Source: Phycisphaerales bacterium
Lineage (GTDB): Bacteria > Planctomycetota > Phycisphaerae > Phycisphaerales > UBA1924
Assembly: GCA_020846975.1 (NCBI GenBank)
Contig: JADLCX010000050.1
Location: forward strand, 53,684 to 117,683
DNA: 64,000 nt
Reading direction: 5' to 3'
The stretch's first letter is position 1, and each line of letters opens with the position of its first letter. Shown here in pieces: positions 34,502 through 41,380 of this stretch. Under the pieces are notes generated by a model. That model worked only from the letters and a program-made list of their open reading frames with translations, searched no databases and was not told the DNA's origin. Position numbers and translations under genes: made by a program.

Positions 34502-35122
34502 TTACTCCCCCGGCTCATCCCGCCGCGTCCGCGGCATGCTCGTCAGGATCTGGTCCACCAGCCCGTACTCCAGCATCTCCTTCTCGTCCAGCCACTTGTT
34601 CCGGTCGCAGTCCTCGGCGATCTTCCCCGCCGACTGGCCCGTCGCCTCCGCGTAGATCGAGTACAGCCGCTCGCGGATGCGCAGCATCTCGCGGGCCTCG
34701 ATCTCCAGGTCCGTCGCCTGCCCTTCCATCACGCCGCCGATCAGCGGCTGGTGCATCAGGTTGCGCGCGTTGGGCAGCGTGAACCGCTTGCCCTTGGTCC
34801 CGCTCGCCGCCAGAACGCTCCCCATGCTCGCCGCCTGACCGATGATGTACGTGCAAACATCCGGCTTCACGAACTTCATCGTGTCCAGGATCCCCAGCCC
34901 CGCGCTCACGCTCCCTCCCGGCGAGTTGATGTAGAAGTGAATGTCCGCCTTCGAGTCCTCGTTCGCCAGAAACAGGAACTGCGCGATGATCAGGTTGGCG
35001 ACCTCGTCGGCCACCGGACCGCCCAGGAACACGATCCGGTCCTTCAGCAGCCGCGATTAAATGTCATACGCGCGCTCGCCGCGGCCGGAAGATTCGATCA
35101 CGATGGGAACCAGATAAGACAT
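34502..35122 (-). CDS. clpP: ATP-dependent Clp protease subunit ClpP with an in-frame TAA at codon 22
   Basis: From the ATG at 35122 the frame reads [20 protein letters not shown], then I, TAA (35057-35059), [20 protein letters not shown] and so on. ClpP proteins normally read [15 protein letters not shown], so the TAA replaces the conserved Tyr codon. The rest is intact: [14 protein letters not shown] with the catalytic Ser, LMHQP with the His and EDCDR for the Asp, ending at 34502. The first possible restart is a GTG at 35032, which would drop the N-terminal loops that gate the pore and contact the ATPase. It could be a sequencing error, a real nonsense mutation, readthrough, or restart. 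The intact clpP paralogue lies 85 bases upstream on the same strand. Confidence 0.85.
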
Positions 35123-35207
35123 GGGTTTTCTCAACTGCGGTCCGGACCTTGGCCCGGGATTGTTCTGGTCGGATGACTCTGCGATTCTCGACGACGCCGC
35201 GGACCGA

Positions 35208-35789
35208 TCACTTCTCCTTCATCGGCTCCGTAATCACCTCATCCACAAGCCCGTACTCCTTCGCCTGACCCGCGTTGAAGTACTTGTCACGCTCGCCATC
35301 CTTCCGCACCTGGTCCTCGCTCTGGCCCGTGTGCCGCGAGATGATGCGGATCAGCTCGTCCTTCGACTTGATGATCTGCTCGGCCTGGATGCGGATGTCC
35401 TCGGCCTGGCCGCCCACACCGCCGTACGGCTGGTGGATCATCACCTTCGCGTGCGGCAGGATGAACCGCTTCCCCTTCGCGCCCGCCGCGAGCAGAACCG
35501 CCGCGCCCGAGTACGCCCGACCGAGGCAGTACGTGCTGATCGGGCTCGACAGGAACCGCATCGTGTCATAGATCGCCAGTGTGTCATCCACCGCCCCGCC
35601 CGGCGAGTTGATGTAGAAGTGGATGTCCTGACCCCGCTTCATGTTCTCGAGGTAGAACATCTGCATCATCAGCCTCGCGGCCGACGCCTGGTTGATCTCC
35701 CCGATCAGGAAGACCACCCGGTTCTCGAGCAACAGCTCGTCGATGGTCATCTCTCGCGTCCGCTGATACGACACGCCTGCTGCGGGCAT
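35208..35789 (-). CDS. clpP: ATP-dependent Clp protease proteolytic subunit
   Basis: This is a 193-residue serine peptidase of family S14. INSPGGAVDDTLAIYDTMRF is intact, MIHQPYGG gives the catalytic His, and the Asp lies in RKDGERDKYF. The Ser motif reads GRAYSGAAVLLAAG instead of the usual GQAASMGAFLL, a divergent but Ser-retaining nucleophile elbow. GGGAG lies about eight bases upstream of the ATG at 35789. It is the first gene of a two-clpP unit; mixed ClpP complexes occur in some bacteria. ClpX or ClpA is not in the window. Confidence 0.94.
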   Translation of the reverse strand: MPAAGVSYQRTREMTIDELLLENRVVFLIGEINQASAARLMMQMFYLENMKRGQDIHFYINSPGGAVDDTLAIYDTMRFLSSPISTYCLGRAYSGAAVLLAAGAKGKRFILPHAKVMIHQPYGGVGGQAEDIRIQAEQIIKSKDELIRIISRHTGQSEDQVRKDGERDKYFNAGQAKEYGLVDEVITEPMKEK

Positions 35790-35814
35790 GACGAACTCCC
35801 TTTCGTATCCCCCT

Positions 35815-35848
35815 ATTTCGGGGAACCTTGTAAACCCACCATTTCAAG
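35815..35848 (-). promoter_or_regulatory. Possible sigma-32-like promoter for clpP
   Basis: On the minus strand CCCCTTGAA (with CTTGAA at 35843-35848) is followed after 19 bases by CCCCGAAAT (35815-35823). This resembles the heat-shock consensus CTTGAA and CCCCAT, but the spacer is about two bases longer than usual. It lies 26 bases upstream of the clpP ATG. Confidence 0.3.
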
Positions 35849-35984
35849 GGGCTAGCGCGGGCCAGCCCTCCTTCTTGTACTAGCAAATCGGCTACCGGAC
35901 GCCCGCCATTGAGCAAACCCCGCTGGAACCCGCTGAAAGCCACTTCGGATCAGGAAGCCGACCGCCGGTTGGTGCAAAAGTTCG

Positions 35985-36002
35985 ATGTTCCGCGCGGAAC
36001 AT
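35985..36002. promoter_or_regulatory. 18-bp perfect palindrome resembling a parS site
   Basis: ATGTTCCGCGCGGAACAT is fully self-complementary. Its central 16 bases match the ParB-binding parS consensus TGTTCCACGTGGAACA at 14 positions, with the two differences at the centre. It may alternatively be an operator for the phosphoesterase gene that starts about 100 bases downstream. Confidence 0.5.
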
Positions 36003-36098
36003 TGTGCAGGTTTGGCAGTCTCTTGGCGCCTTCTTGGTCAAGGTCTGCTTGTTAGCATACGCCCTGCCCCCGACCTCTCCCACGACCCGGAGCCAGAA

Positions 36099-36911
36099 GT
36101 GTCCAACGCCGACGCCATCCCGACCGCGATCATCAGCGATGTGCACGCCAACGCGGAGGCTCTGAAGACCGCGCTGCGGGACATCGAGGCGCGCGGGATC
36201 AAGCGGATCATCTGCCTGGGCGACATCATCGGTTACGGCCCGGACCCATTGGAGTGCGTGGACCTGGTGCGCGAGCACTGCGAGTGGTCCTTGATGGGCA
36301 ACCACGACTTCAGCGTGCTCTACGAGCCGACGAACTTCAACCCGGGCGCGGAGCAGGCGGCGTACTGGACGCGGGACCAGTTCAACGCGGAGCCGGACCC
36401 GACGTTGCGCGCGGCGCGGTACGAGTTCCTCGGGCAGTTGCGGGTTCGCGTTGTCGAGACGGTTCCGGGTACGGGCAACGGGACGGGCGCTGAGGCGATC
36501 CCGCTCTTGGCGGTGCACGGCTCGCCGCGGCGGCCGATCAACGAGTACATCTTCCCCGACGACTGCATGACCGCGCCGGACAAGGTGACGACGATCTTCG
36601 AGCGCGTGCCGCAGGTGTGCATCGTCGGTCACACGCACGTGCCGGGCGTGTTCGTGGATGAGCCGGACTTCTTCAAGCCGAGCGAGTTGACGGACCAGAC
36701 GTACAAGTTCGGTGAGGAGAAGGCGATCATCAACGTGGGGAGCATCGGCCAGCCGCGCGACCAGGACCCGCGCGCGTGCTACGTGGTGATGTATCCCGAC
36801 CGTGCCCAGTTCGTGCGCCTGGAGTACGACGTGGGCGTGACGGCGGCGAAGATCAAGAGCGTGCCGCAGCTCTCGGGGTGGCTGGGGGATCGGCTGTTCG
36901 AGGGGCGATAG
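36099..36911 (+). CDS. Calcineurin-like metallophosphoesterase
   Basis: This 270-residue protein has the full metallophosphoesterase motif set: IISDVHANAEAL, GDIIGYGPDP, MGNHDFSV, LLAVHGSP and VGHTHVP. These bind two metal ions. The subgroup (YfcE/YmdB-like) hydrolyses phosphodiesters, but the substrate is not deducible. I start at a GTG (36099) with GGAG ten bases upstream, since this places SDVHAN in the usual position near the N-terminus. The next gene follows after four bases, so the two probably form an operon. Confidence 0.88.
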   Translation: MSNADAIPTAIISDVHANAEALKTALRDIEARGIKRIICLGDIIGYGPDPLECVDLVREHCEWSLMGNHDFSVLYEPTNFNPGAEQAAYWTRDQFNAEPDPTLRAARYEFLGQLRVRVVETVPGTGNGTGAEAIPLLAVHGSPRRPINEYIFPDDCMTAPDKVTTIFERVPQVCIVGHTHVPGVFVDEPDFFKPSELTDQTYKFGEEKAIINVGSIGQPRDQDPRACYVVMYPDRAQFVRLEYDVGVTAAKIKSVPQLSGWLGDRLFEGR

Positions 36912-36915
36912 AACG

Positions 36916-37464
36916 ATGTCTAGCGAGTACCTATCTCAGACCGTCATCAACGCTTTCGTGCGGGCGTTCCGCGGCCAGAAGCACTTGGCGGATTCGGCAA
37001 TCCGGCAGGTGTCGGATTCGCACATGCGCGAGGCTCTGGATGCGAACACCAACTGCATCGCGGTGATCATGAAGCACGTGGGGGGGAACCTGCGGTCGCG
37101 ATTCAACAACTTCCTGACCGAGGACGGGGAGAAGCCGTGGCGGAACCGCGACGACGAGTTCGTGGACACGTTCGACAGCCGGGAGCAGATGCTGGCGGCG
37201 TGGGAGGAGGGGTGGAGGGAACTGTTCGATGCTCTGTCGCAGCTCGCGCCGCAGGACCTGGAGCGCGCGGTGACGATCCGGGGCGAGTCGCTGAACGTGC
37301 CGGATGCGCTGGCGCGATCGCTGGCGCACACGGGCTACCACGTCGGGCAGATCGTGCAGACGGCGCGGGTGCTGTGCAAGGACAACTGGCAGGTGATCAC
37401 GATCGCCAAGGGCGGATCGGAGGCGTTCAACCTGAAGATGGGGTTCGATCCACGGCGGACGTGA
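36916..37464 (+). CDS. DinB-superfamily protein (DUF1572-like)
   Basis: This 182-residue four-helix-bundle protein resembles DUF1572. The three His metal ligands are plausible: one in MKHVGGNLRSRF and two in AHTGYHVGQIV. DGEKPWRNRDDEFVDTF between helices is typical. DinB-like proteins often act as thiol-dependent transferases with small thiols such as bacillithiol or mycothiol; the substrate here is unknown. It follows the phosphoesterase gene by four bases. Confidence 0.85.
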   Translation: MSSEYLSQTVINAFVRAFRGQKHLADSAIRQVSDSHMREALDANTNCIAVIMKHVGGNLRSRFNNFLTEDGEKPWRNRDDEFVDTFDSREQMLAAWEEGWRELFDALSQLAPQDLERAVTIRGESLNVPDALARSLAHTGYHVGQIVQTARVLCKDNWQVITIAKGGSEAFNLKMGFDPRRT

Positions 37465-37483
37465 ATCAAGACGACCCGGACAA

Positions 37484-37590
37484 CGCGGAGATCACGGAGG
37501 CTTCGCAGGGATCACGGAGGAAGCGAGAAGACCAGATGGCCAAACCGTGGTCGTCGCCGAGCTCCGTGCGTCTTCTCCGCGAACGCTGCG
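37484..37590. repeat. Palindromic GGAGATCACGGAGG-type repeat between convergent genes
   Basis: GCGGAGATCACGGAGG, ATCACGGAGGAAGCGAGAAG and the partly complementary CTCCGTGCGTCTTCTCCGC form an imperfect long inverted repeat between the DinB-like gene and apaG. It may act as a bidirectional terminator. It is related to the repeats at 30188 and 61731. Confidence 0.6.
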
Positions 37591-37604
37591 TTTTCAGGAT
37601 CGCT

Positions 37605-38078
37605 TCACTCGCCCGCGAAGGATGAGACGAGGAAGAAGCGGGCGATGGCGACCGCGAACTCGTCGCCGTGCTTGCCCGGGCCCGGGGTCTCGCGGAAGCG
37701 GTAACTGCCCTCCATCGTGCCCCAGGGTGTCGAGAGCGGGCAGATGGAGGAATACTCGAAACTCTGGCCGGGGGCGAGCACGGGCTGTTGGCCGACGACG
37801 CCGTCGCCCTTGACCTCGCTGCGCTCGCCATCGGCATCGACGATGATCCAGTGGCGTGAGAGGAGTTGCACGGGTGCCTGCGATTCGTTGGTGATGCGGA
37901 TGCGGTAGCCGAAGACGAACCGTCCCGAGGAGGTGTCGCCGGAGCGCGATCGCTCGCCGCGGGGATCGGAACGATCGGCGAGGAAGCCCGGCGTGACGTG
38001 CACGCGCACGCCGCGGGTGAGGGCCTCGGAGCCGTGCGAACGCGGGTGGGTCAACTGGGCTGCCGGTGCGGTGGCCAT
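37605..38078 (-). CDS. apaG: ApaG-domain protein
   Basis: The 157-residue protein carries a clear ApaG domain, including TPGFLADRSDP, FVFGYRIRITNES, VQLLSRHWIIVDADGERSEV, GDGVVGQQPVLAPGQSFEYS and PLSTPWGTMEGSY. ApaG is a small beta-sandwich protein; its function is uncertain, although mutants affect Co/Mg transport in enterobacteria. I use the ATG at 38078; the long in-frame region upstream is antisense to the haemoglobin gene. It is convergent with the DinB-like gene across a palindromic repeat. Confidence 0.92.
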   Translation of the reverse strand: MATAPAAQLTHPRSHGSEALTRGVRVHVTPGFLADRSDPRGERSRSGDTSSGRFVFGYRIRITNESQAPVQLLSRHWIIVDADGERSEVKGDGVVGQQPVLAPGQSFEYSSICPLSTPWGTMEGSYRFRETPGPGKHGDEFAVAIARFFLVSSFAGE

Positions 38079-38195
38079 GGTCGATCGGTGCGGTTGGAGG
38101 AAAGGGAGAGAGCGGGGAACAAGGAAGCGTAGACGATGGGGAGCGCGACGGGAAGCGAAGTCGGGCACGCGGGTCGCCTCGACTACGATCGGCCG

Positions 38196-38630
38196 ATGAC
38201 CCCCGGGGCTGAAGTTCGGATCCTGCATGAACTCGGCGAGGACGGCCTGCGCCGGCTGGTGTCGTCGTTCTTCTGTCGGGCACGAACGGATGATGTTCTC
38301 GGTCCGGTGTACCGGGCGAGCCTGGATGCCACGGGCGAGGACTGGCCGGATGCCGAGCGGCGGCTGGCGCAGTTCCTGATCTTCCGGATGGGCGGCTCGC
38401 GCGAGTACATCGAGCAGCGCGGGCATCCGCGGTTGCGCGCGCGGCACATGGGATTCGCGATTGATGCCGGCGGCGCGGAGCGGTGGGCGCTCCGCATGCG
38501 GGAGGCGATGGCGGAAGCGGGCGTTCCGGATCCGATCCGGGGTGAGTTGGGCGGCTTTTTTGACCAAACCGCGGCGTGGATGGTGAATCGGGCGGACGGG
38601 CCCGGCGGCGGACCTGACCGGGGCGCGTGA
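38196..38630 (+). CDS. Truncated haemoglobin (group II-like)
   Basis: This 144-residue protein matches 2-over-2 haemoglobins: LRRLVSSFFCRARTDDVLGPVY, then RRLAQFLIFRMGGSREYIEQ and RGHPRLRARHMGFAID. The proximal His is in the HPRLRARH region and a Trp at G8 lies in AERWALRM. Such globins bind O2 or NO and may detoxify NO or support respiration. The ATG at 38196 is chosen over an in-frame start 60 bases upstream because the fold begins shortly after it. Confidence 0.88.
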   Translation: MTPGAEVRILHELGEDGLRRLVSSFFCRARTDDVLGPVYRASLDATGEDWPDAERRLAQFLIFRMGGSREYIEQRGHPRLRARHMGFAIDAGGAERWALRMREAMAEAGVPDPIRGELGGFFDQTAAWMVNRADGPGGGPDRGA

Positions 38631-38749
38631 CCCGTGCGGGAGCGGTTTCAGGCCGAATTCTGGCGACCAGTCGAAGATGGGGGTCTGGGCAAGATGCGCG
38701 TTCGGCAGGCTATCGGGCCTCGAACAGGGGTGATTGCGAGGGTTTTTGC

Positions 38750-38778
38750 TTGACGTAGCCCCGACCTTCGTTTATAGG
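38750..38778 (+). promoter_or_regulatory. Sigma-70-type promoter of the PEP-CTERM gene
   Basis: TTGACG at 38750-38755 and TATAGG at 38773-38778 are separated by exactly 17 bases and preceded by a T run (GGTTTTTGC). It lies about 150 bases upstream of the gene at 38932, leaving a long 5' leader. The remaining DNA from 38631 to 38931 holds no gene. Confidence 0.78.
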
Positions 38779-38931
38779 TAGAGTGTCCGGAGTTGATTGA
38801 GAGAGATTCCAGAGTGTGATGGGTCGTGGTTGCCGCGCGCGGAGAGAGATGCGCCGGCACTGGGTTGGTCGCGGTCATGTTGGCCGCGATGCCGCGGCCG
38901 CACGAGCGGACGGACGAGAGGAGAGGTCAAC

Positions 38932-39762
38932 ATGAGAGTGGTTGTGATGGTGGGCGCGCTGGTCGCGCTGTCGGGTTCTGCGCTGGGCGGGACGGCGGTG
39001 CACGACAACGGTGCAACGCTGGATGTTCGCGGCGTGTTCGGGCCGGTTCAGATGAGCACGGGCTTGGCCGATCGCGGCGGGTCGATCCTGTACAACAGTT
39101 CGACCGAGACCGGGTTCCGGTACAACCCGGGCGGGGCGGGCACCGGAGGCGTGCCTCCGGCCGACAACGCTCGCACGGCGTACGACGACATTCCGATCTC
39201 GGACGCGATCCTCGAGGGCGCGACGGCGATCGACGTCTGCCGCGTGACGGTCGGCATTCGGCGCATCGCCGGCGCACCGGCGACCGACGTGAGCGTGTTC
39301 TGGTCAACGCTGTCGACGACGGTGACGGCACCGGACACCGAACTCGACCTGCCGAGCAACCTGATCGGCACGCAGTCGTTCGGGGCGGCGGCGGCGAGCA
39401 CGACGCAGCTGGTGACGTTCGGCGCTTCGGGCGGACCGACGCTGTTCACGGCGCCGCTGAACACGACGCTGATCTCCGGGTTCGGGATGTTCACGATCGG
39501 CGTGAACCTGTCGAGCACCGACAGCCTGAACGGATGGCGCATGGCGACGGGCGCGGCGAACGCCAACATCTTCTGGATGCACGACCCGGGCCTGACCGGA
39601 CAGGCGAACCCCGAGGCCGCGTACCTGTTCAGCCAGGCAACCCCGCCGAACCCGAACGCGCAGTTCTACATCATCATCGAGGGCACAGCGGTGCCGACGC
39701 CCGGCAGCGCGGCGCTGCTCGGGCTGGCCGGGATCGCGGCGATCCGTCGCCGTCGCGCCTGA
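38932..39762 (+). CDS. Secreted protein with PEP-CTERM-like sorting tail
   Basis: This 276-residue protein has a Sec signal peptide (VVVMVGALVALSGSALG) and a Thr/Ser/Gly-rich beta-type body. The tail is VPTPGSAALLGLAGIAAI followed by RRRRA, the tripartite pattern (Pro motif, hydrophobic helix, Arg cluster) of PEP-CTERM proteins that exosortase anchors or processes at the surface. AGGAGAGG lies just upstream of the ATG. A strong promoter precedes it and an intrinsic terminator follows, so it is a monocistronic unit. The function of the body is unknown. Confidence 0.88.
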   Translation: MRVVVMVGALVALSGSALGGTAVHDNGATLDVRGVFGPVQMSTGLADRGGSILYNSSTETGFRYNPGGAGTGGVPPADNARTAYDDIPISDAILEGATAIDVCRVTVGIRRIAGAPATDVSVFWSTLSTTVTAPDTELDLPSNLIGTQSFGAAAASTTQLVTFGASGGPTLFTAPLNTTLISGFGMFTIGVNLSSTDSLNGWRMATGAANANIFWMHDPGLTGQANPEAAYLFSQATPPNPNAQFYIIIEGTAVPTPGSAALLGLAGIAAIRRRRA

Positions 39763-39800
39763 GTCGGGCTGCGGATTCGATGGATTTGGTGACACTTTGC

Positions 39801-39834
39801 AGGCCGCGCCCGAGAGGGTGCGGCCTGTCTTTTG
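39801..39834 (+). terminator. Intrinsic terminator after the PEP-CTERM gene
   Basis: AGGCCGCGCCC pairs with GGGTGCGGCCT around a GAGA tetraloop (39801-39826; two G-T type pairs allowed), followed by TGTCTTTTGG. Stem strength, tetraloop and the T tract make this the clearest terminator in the window. Between 39835 and 40087 I see no gene or other strong feature. Confidence 0.88.
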
Positions 39835-40087
39835 GTCGGGGGCGTGCGTGGGTGTTCGGCGTGCTGCCGGCGAGCAGGGAGGGTTGTGGGGCGGGGAGTT
39901 TGGTGCGTTGGCGGGCGTACTTTCGCCCGCGCCGCGGGCTTGCGGACTTGCGGGAGGGCGGAGGAGGACGAACGTTCGCACCCGGCCCTCACGGGCCGGG
40001 CCAGTGACTTTCGCCGGCTCCTCCGGCTGGCCTGCTCCACAGCCACGGGTCGCGCCGAGGATCGCGGATCGGGTTGTATAGTGGGGC

Positions 40088-40939
40088 ATGAGCGCAGATA
40101 ACCAGGTGATGTCGCGGCTGGAGTTTGCGAGGCGTGCCGCGAGGGAGGCCGAGGGCGTGATCATGCGGCACTTCCGCGCCGACTCGGGCGGGACACGGTT
40201 CCAGACCAAGCCGGACGGATCGCCGGTGACGGCCGCGGATGTGGGCGCGGAGGAACTGGTGCGCGACCTGATCGGGAAGCACTGGTCGCGGGACGGGGTG
40301 CTGGGGGAGGAGTGCGGGCACACGGAGGGCTCTTCGGGGTATCGGTGGGTGATCGACCCGATCGACGGGACGAAGAGTTACGTGCACGGGGTGCCGCTGT
40401 TCGGGACGCTGATCGGGGTGCAGCGGAGGGGGGAGGGCCGAGGGCCGGGGGCCGAGGGCCGGGGGGAGACAGAGCGCTGGGAGTCCGTGGCGGGCGTGGC
40501 GAACTTTCCGGCACTGCGCGAGTGCGCGTGGGGCTCGCTTGGCGGGGGCGCGTGGTGCTCGGCGGGTGATGGCGAGATCCAACGGGCACGGGTCTCGTCG
40601 GTCGCCACGCTGAAGGGGGCGACGGTGAGCACCACAAGCCCACGCGCGATGATGGAGCCCGGGGCGCTTGCGTTCTACCAGAGGCTCCATTCCCGCTGCA
40701 GACTCAGCCGCGGGTGGAGCGACTGCTACGGGACGCTGCTGGTCATCACGGGGCGGATCGAGGTGATGATCGATCCGCCGATGAAGTTGTGGGATGTGTG
40801 CGCGCTGGAGCCGATCGTGGCGGAGGCGGGCGGGCGGTTGACGGGCTGGGATGGAGCGCCGACGGACGGAACGACCGGGGCGATCGCGACGAACGGGCGG
40901 GTGCACGAAGAGGTGATTGCGCTGGTGCGGGGCGGGTGA
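40088..40939 (+). CDS. Inositol-monophosphatase-family phosphatase (histidinol-phosphatase-like)
   Basis: This 283-residue protein has the IMPase metal-binding motifs: LGEECG, WVIDPIDGTKSYVHGVPLFG, GWSDCYG and PPMKLWDVCALEPIVAEAGG. These bind Mg2+ and catalyse phosphate removal from histidinol-phosphate or inositol-phosphate type substrates. The C-terminal block fits HisN-type members. Between IGVQ and VAGVANFP there is a low-complexity insert of about 14 residues (RRGEGRGPGAEGRGETERWE), encoded by a GGGCCGAGGGCCGG repeat where the family has a short loop. The enzyme class is clear; the substrate is not. Confidence 0.88.
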   Translation: MSADNQVMSRLEFARRAAREAEGVIMRHFRADSGGTRFQTKPDGSPVTAADVGAEELVRDLIGKHWSRDGVLGEECGHTEGSSGYRWVIDPIDGTKSYVHGVPLFGTLIGVQRRGEGRGPGAEGRGETERWESVAGVANFPALRECAWGSLGGGAWCSAGDGEIQRARVSSVATLKGATVSTTSPRAMMEPGALAFYQRLHSRCRLSRGWSDCYGTLLVITGRIEVMIDPPMKLWDVCALEPIVAEAGGRLTGWDGAPTDGTTGAIATNGRVHEEVIALVRGG

Positions 40940-41127
40940 GTCGGGCGACGATCACCGGGAACCGGCTTGCGGACCTGACCTCGCTGGGGAGGCGGGAGGC
41001 GTGGGAAGACTCGCCGGAGGGCTGGCCGCAGGGGCCGACGCACTCGTGGCTGCGGCACCACGATCGGTACGAAGAGACGTGCGAGGAGCGGCCGTGCTGC
41101 TGCAAGGGCAAGAACGGGCGGGCCTGA
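40936..41127 (+). CDS. Small Cys-rich protein overlapping the IMPase stop
   Basis: This 63-residue frame begins at a GTG that overlaps the stop of the preceding gene (GTGA). It reads [38 protein letters not shown] and ends [14 protein letters not shown]. The balanced composition, acidic/aromatic content and the CCC cluster suggest a real small, perhaps metal-binding, protein, and translational coupling with the phosphatase. No family is recognised, so it may still be a chance frame. Confidence 0.5.
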   Translation: MSRATITGNRLADLTSLGRREAWEDSPEGWPQGPTHSWLRHHDRYEETCEERPCCCKGKNGRA

Positions 41128-41164
41128 CGCGGGGGGGGGCGAGGCCCGCGGTCCGGGAGCGTGG

Positions 41165-41297
41165 GTGCAGTCCAAGTTCGCGGAGGCGAGAACCGGGGGC
41201 GGGGTAGCCCGCCTCTCCGGTGCGGCCGGTGCGCCTTGCACGCCCCGTTCACGTCCCGCGTCGGAGACGCGGGGTACCCGCCACCACAGACTTGGAC
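41165..41297. repeat. Long inverted-repeat element (TCCAAGTT ... ACTTGGA), copy B
   Basis: TGCAGTCCAAGTTCGCGG at the left pairs with ACAGACTTGGAC at the right. Inside are CCTCTCCGGTGCGGCCGG and GCGGGGTACCCGCC palindromes. Copy A at 53708-53774 has the same ends and a shorter centre. No transposase is encoded. Confidence 0.75.
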
Positions 41298-41380
41298 CAG
41301 ACCCGGGAGCGCGTGCCGCGTGCGTTTGTGACGCGGCACTTCTACGATCTGGCCCTTCCCAACGAAAGGCCGGGTTCGCC

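Larger units (their letters stand above)
35790..36098. other. Divergent intergenic region upstream of clpP and a phosphoesterase gene
   Basis: This 309-base stretch holds a possible heat-shock-like promoter for clpP (35815-35848, minus strand) and an 18-base palindrome (35985-36002). No gene can be supported in it. Confidence 0.6.
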
